Assembly: GCA_012934845.2 (NCBI GenBank)
Contig: WNNJ02002961.1
Coordinates: forward strand, 1 to 64,000
Source: Pomphorhynchus laevis
Lineage: Eukaryota > Acanthocephala > Palaeacanthocephala > Echinorhynchida > Pomphorhynchidae
DNA length: 64,000 nt
Reading direction: 5' to 3'
Shown: piece after piece, positions 62,401-64,000 of the stretch
Numbering within the stretch: position 1 is the stretch's first letter
Layout: the number at the start of each line of letters is the position of its first letter
Made by a program: the position numbers and the translations under genes
The notes under the pieces: generated by a model
The model's input: only the letters and a program-made list of their open reading frames with translations
Databases searched by the model: none
What the model was told of the DNA's origin: nothing

Positions 62401-63165
62401 CTCGCATTACGCAATGCAACTGAAGCCAACTAAGCCATTAGAAAACCAATGTCCACTTTAAGGTCTTCAATGAAACGATTATAGGGTAGTTTAGATTTTT
62501 CAGCTTCCAATTTCGCCATCCGCATTAGAACTAGCTGTGCCTCATTTCCCATAGCACCGTTTTTTACGAATGGGTAAAAATTTGAGTCTTCAAACTACGC
62601 AACACGTTCGCTGTACCTGGGCATTTTCCTTTGTGTGTGATAATTGAAGTGGTTATCCAGATTATTCGAACGATATGATAAGGGGTATGCGGTTGAAGGT
62701 ACAAATGTCCAGCAGGGACCGCTCCAATGTGTCACCTTAATAAATAGTTGCATTCAATGTCGAGTCTTGGGTCCATTCCCACTTGTTGTAGTCATTCAAA
62801 TTTAACATTTTCAAGCAGTGTTCGTAATACGGGCTGAATTGCGACTGACGACATCACATGGGTTAATCTCGATGCAACAAAATTTGCGAAGAGCATTGTT
62901 TTATTGTTGGCGGACCTCCAACTTGACACGCAAGTCAATGCCTGAGATCGAAAAAGTTACCACAGGTACAATTTAGTGGTGCGTTAGGGGGTGGCCATCC
63001 ATATCTTATAGCAAGAGCGTCTTGAAATTGACGTTTACTCAAATATCGTTTATAACTCACTATTGGTTTTGCCGATAGCCAAGTTGATGTTTCGGGACGT
63101 AATAAATAGTACATTATTAATAACAATAATAAGGATTTTGTCATCAATAGAAATATCCTATTCAA
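62401..63165 (-). mobile_element. Fragment of TQxDP/YADD retroelement
   Basis: Minus-strand 62,935-63,165 reads [20 protein letters not shown] then PPPNAPLNCTCGNFFDLRH, the conserved RYGW--P---C-CG block located C-terminal to RT, cleaner than at 34.7 kb. The remaining 500 bases carry eroded sequence of the same element. Confidence 0.65.
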
Positions 63166-63244
63166 TGTGGGTACAAAATGATTTATGAACTAGATGAAAT
63201 ATGACATTTCATCATGGTGTTGTATGATGCAGCATTGCATTATT

Positions 63245-64000
63245 GATGGTAATTAAATAATTCTAATGCATACGAATTTCTCTTGATAATAATTATTGCT
63301 ACTTGCAATTGCGTACTGTATAATGTGTTAAGACACAATTGTGTAAAACAAGCCAGTGATTTGAGTTGTTTCTCAATACAATTAATAAGTCTAGCTCGGC
63401 ATTGGTACATATATTCGAATGTCATGTGTTCGACATGAAGGACTGTAGTTGCAAAAAAACCAACAGGCACTTTTCCAACAATTGAATATATGCTGAAACT
63501 TGAAAAAATAGCAATTACTCCTGATGACATCTATTCCTTATTGGAATACTACGTATATTTTTTATTAGTCAATTCATAAAAATTGATTTTTATTTTAAAT
63601 TACATAAATTTAAATATCGAATAATATTGCAGTCGGGTCAAAATAAATTGTTTTTTTTGACGAACCGTCCCGGAGAATTAAAACTCTTGAATTTTATTTA
63701 AATATTTAGGCTCTTCGTGAAGCCCTTTTAAATCTAAAATTTATACATTAGATAAGCGTTAGAAATTAAATCCAACGAAATCATAACATTAAAACAAAGA
63801 CTAGGGAAACCCGGGATTGTCTAGCCGTAAGAAGAGTGTGATCGTATTTACACCTTACTGAATCTATTCTTTATAGTTCTAGCAATATTTCCTGGAGGGA
63901 GTATTTAACTCCAATTTGATTTATTTTAGTCCGAATAAGTCAAATGCTAAAATTTTAGATTTGTTGACAGAAGCAATTAAACATATTTCAAATATTTAAT
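63245..64000. other. Unassigned stretch at window end
   Basis: A 96-residue minus-strand frame at 63,240-63,530 has no domain I know. From about 63,555 (TTATTAGTCAATTCATAAAA) the sequence matches what follows PLE tails at 7,990 and 14,305, so a PLE end or shared insertion target may lie here. Confidence 0.35.

Overview
This window looks like nuclear DNA of an invertebrate animal. It is strongly AT-rich, full of (TA)n tracts, LINE, Penelope-like, DNA-transposon and LTR-element debris, and holds one spliced host gene whose introns fall into two classes: about 47-60 bases, or one to ten kilobases filled with repeats. Tiny introns plus heavy repeat load would suit several ecdysozoans (an enoplean nematode or a mite, for example), but the sequence alone does not settle the species.

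The host gene is a proton-coupled oligopeptide transporter (POT/PTR2, SLC15 type) on the + strand. I could trace 14 exons from 11,072 to 47,660; all splice phases agree and they sum to 1,503 nt (500 residues plus stop). The conserved [10 protein letters not shown] and [16 protein letters not shown] motifs are present. The large extracellular domain of typical animal SLC15 proteins was not found.

Layout: 1-6,480, a DDE-integrase element with hairpin ends, a gag-pol fossil and a Merlin (IS1016/ISXO2-like) transposase with a good open frame. 6,480-8,170, a Penelope-like element (PLE). 11,072-47,660, the transporter; introns carry a second PLE (13.3-14.5 kb), a LINE with endonuclease and RT (15.2-17.6 kb), a dense block of small tandem repeats (17.7-24 kb), another LINE next to a gag-pol fossil (25.8-29 kb), a 370-bp tandem array (29.3-30.5 kb), a large inverted repeat (31.4-31.9 kb), two more LINE types (34-36.7 kb) and a 156-bp satellite (46-46.8 kb). 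48.7-52.6 kb, a minus-strand LINE. 55.1-58.7 kb, the most complete PLE, with GIY-YIG before RT. 59.5-63.2 kb, a 21-bp minisatellite, PLE and LINE pieces.

The most striking signal is a set of five small repeat families (called A-E here, plus one singlet) carrying the hammerhead ribozyme boxes CUGANGA, GAAAC and a UH cleavage step. Two (the singlet at 19.92 kb and family E at 22.0-22.6 kb) show them in the textbook order. Families B, C and D, and one reading of A, show all three boxes and all three complementary helices with the boxes in the opposite cyclic order (GAAAC, CUGANGA, UH), and the helices change sequence between families while keeping pairing. Several are tandem arrays of about 360-440 bp, as expected of animal retrozymes, and family D forms the 3' end of the PLEs. 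I consider this the best candidate for an undescribed system here.
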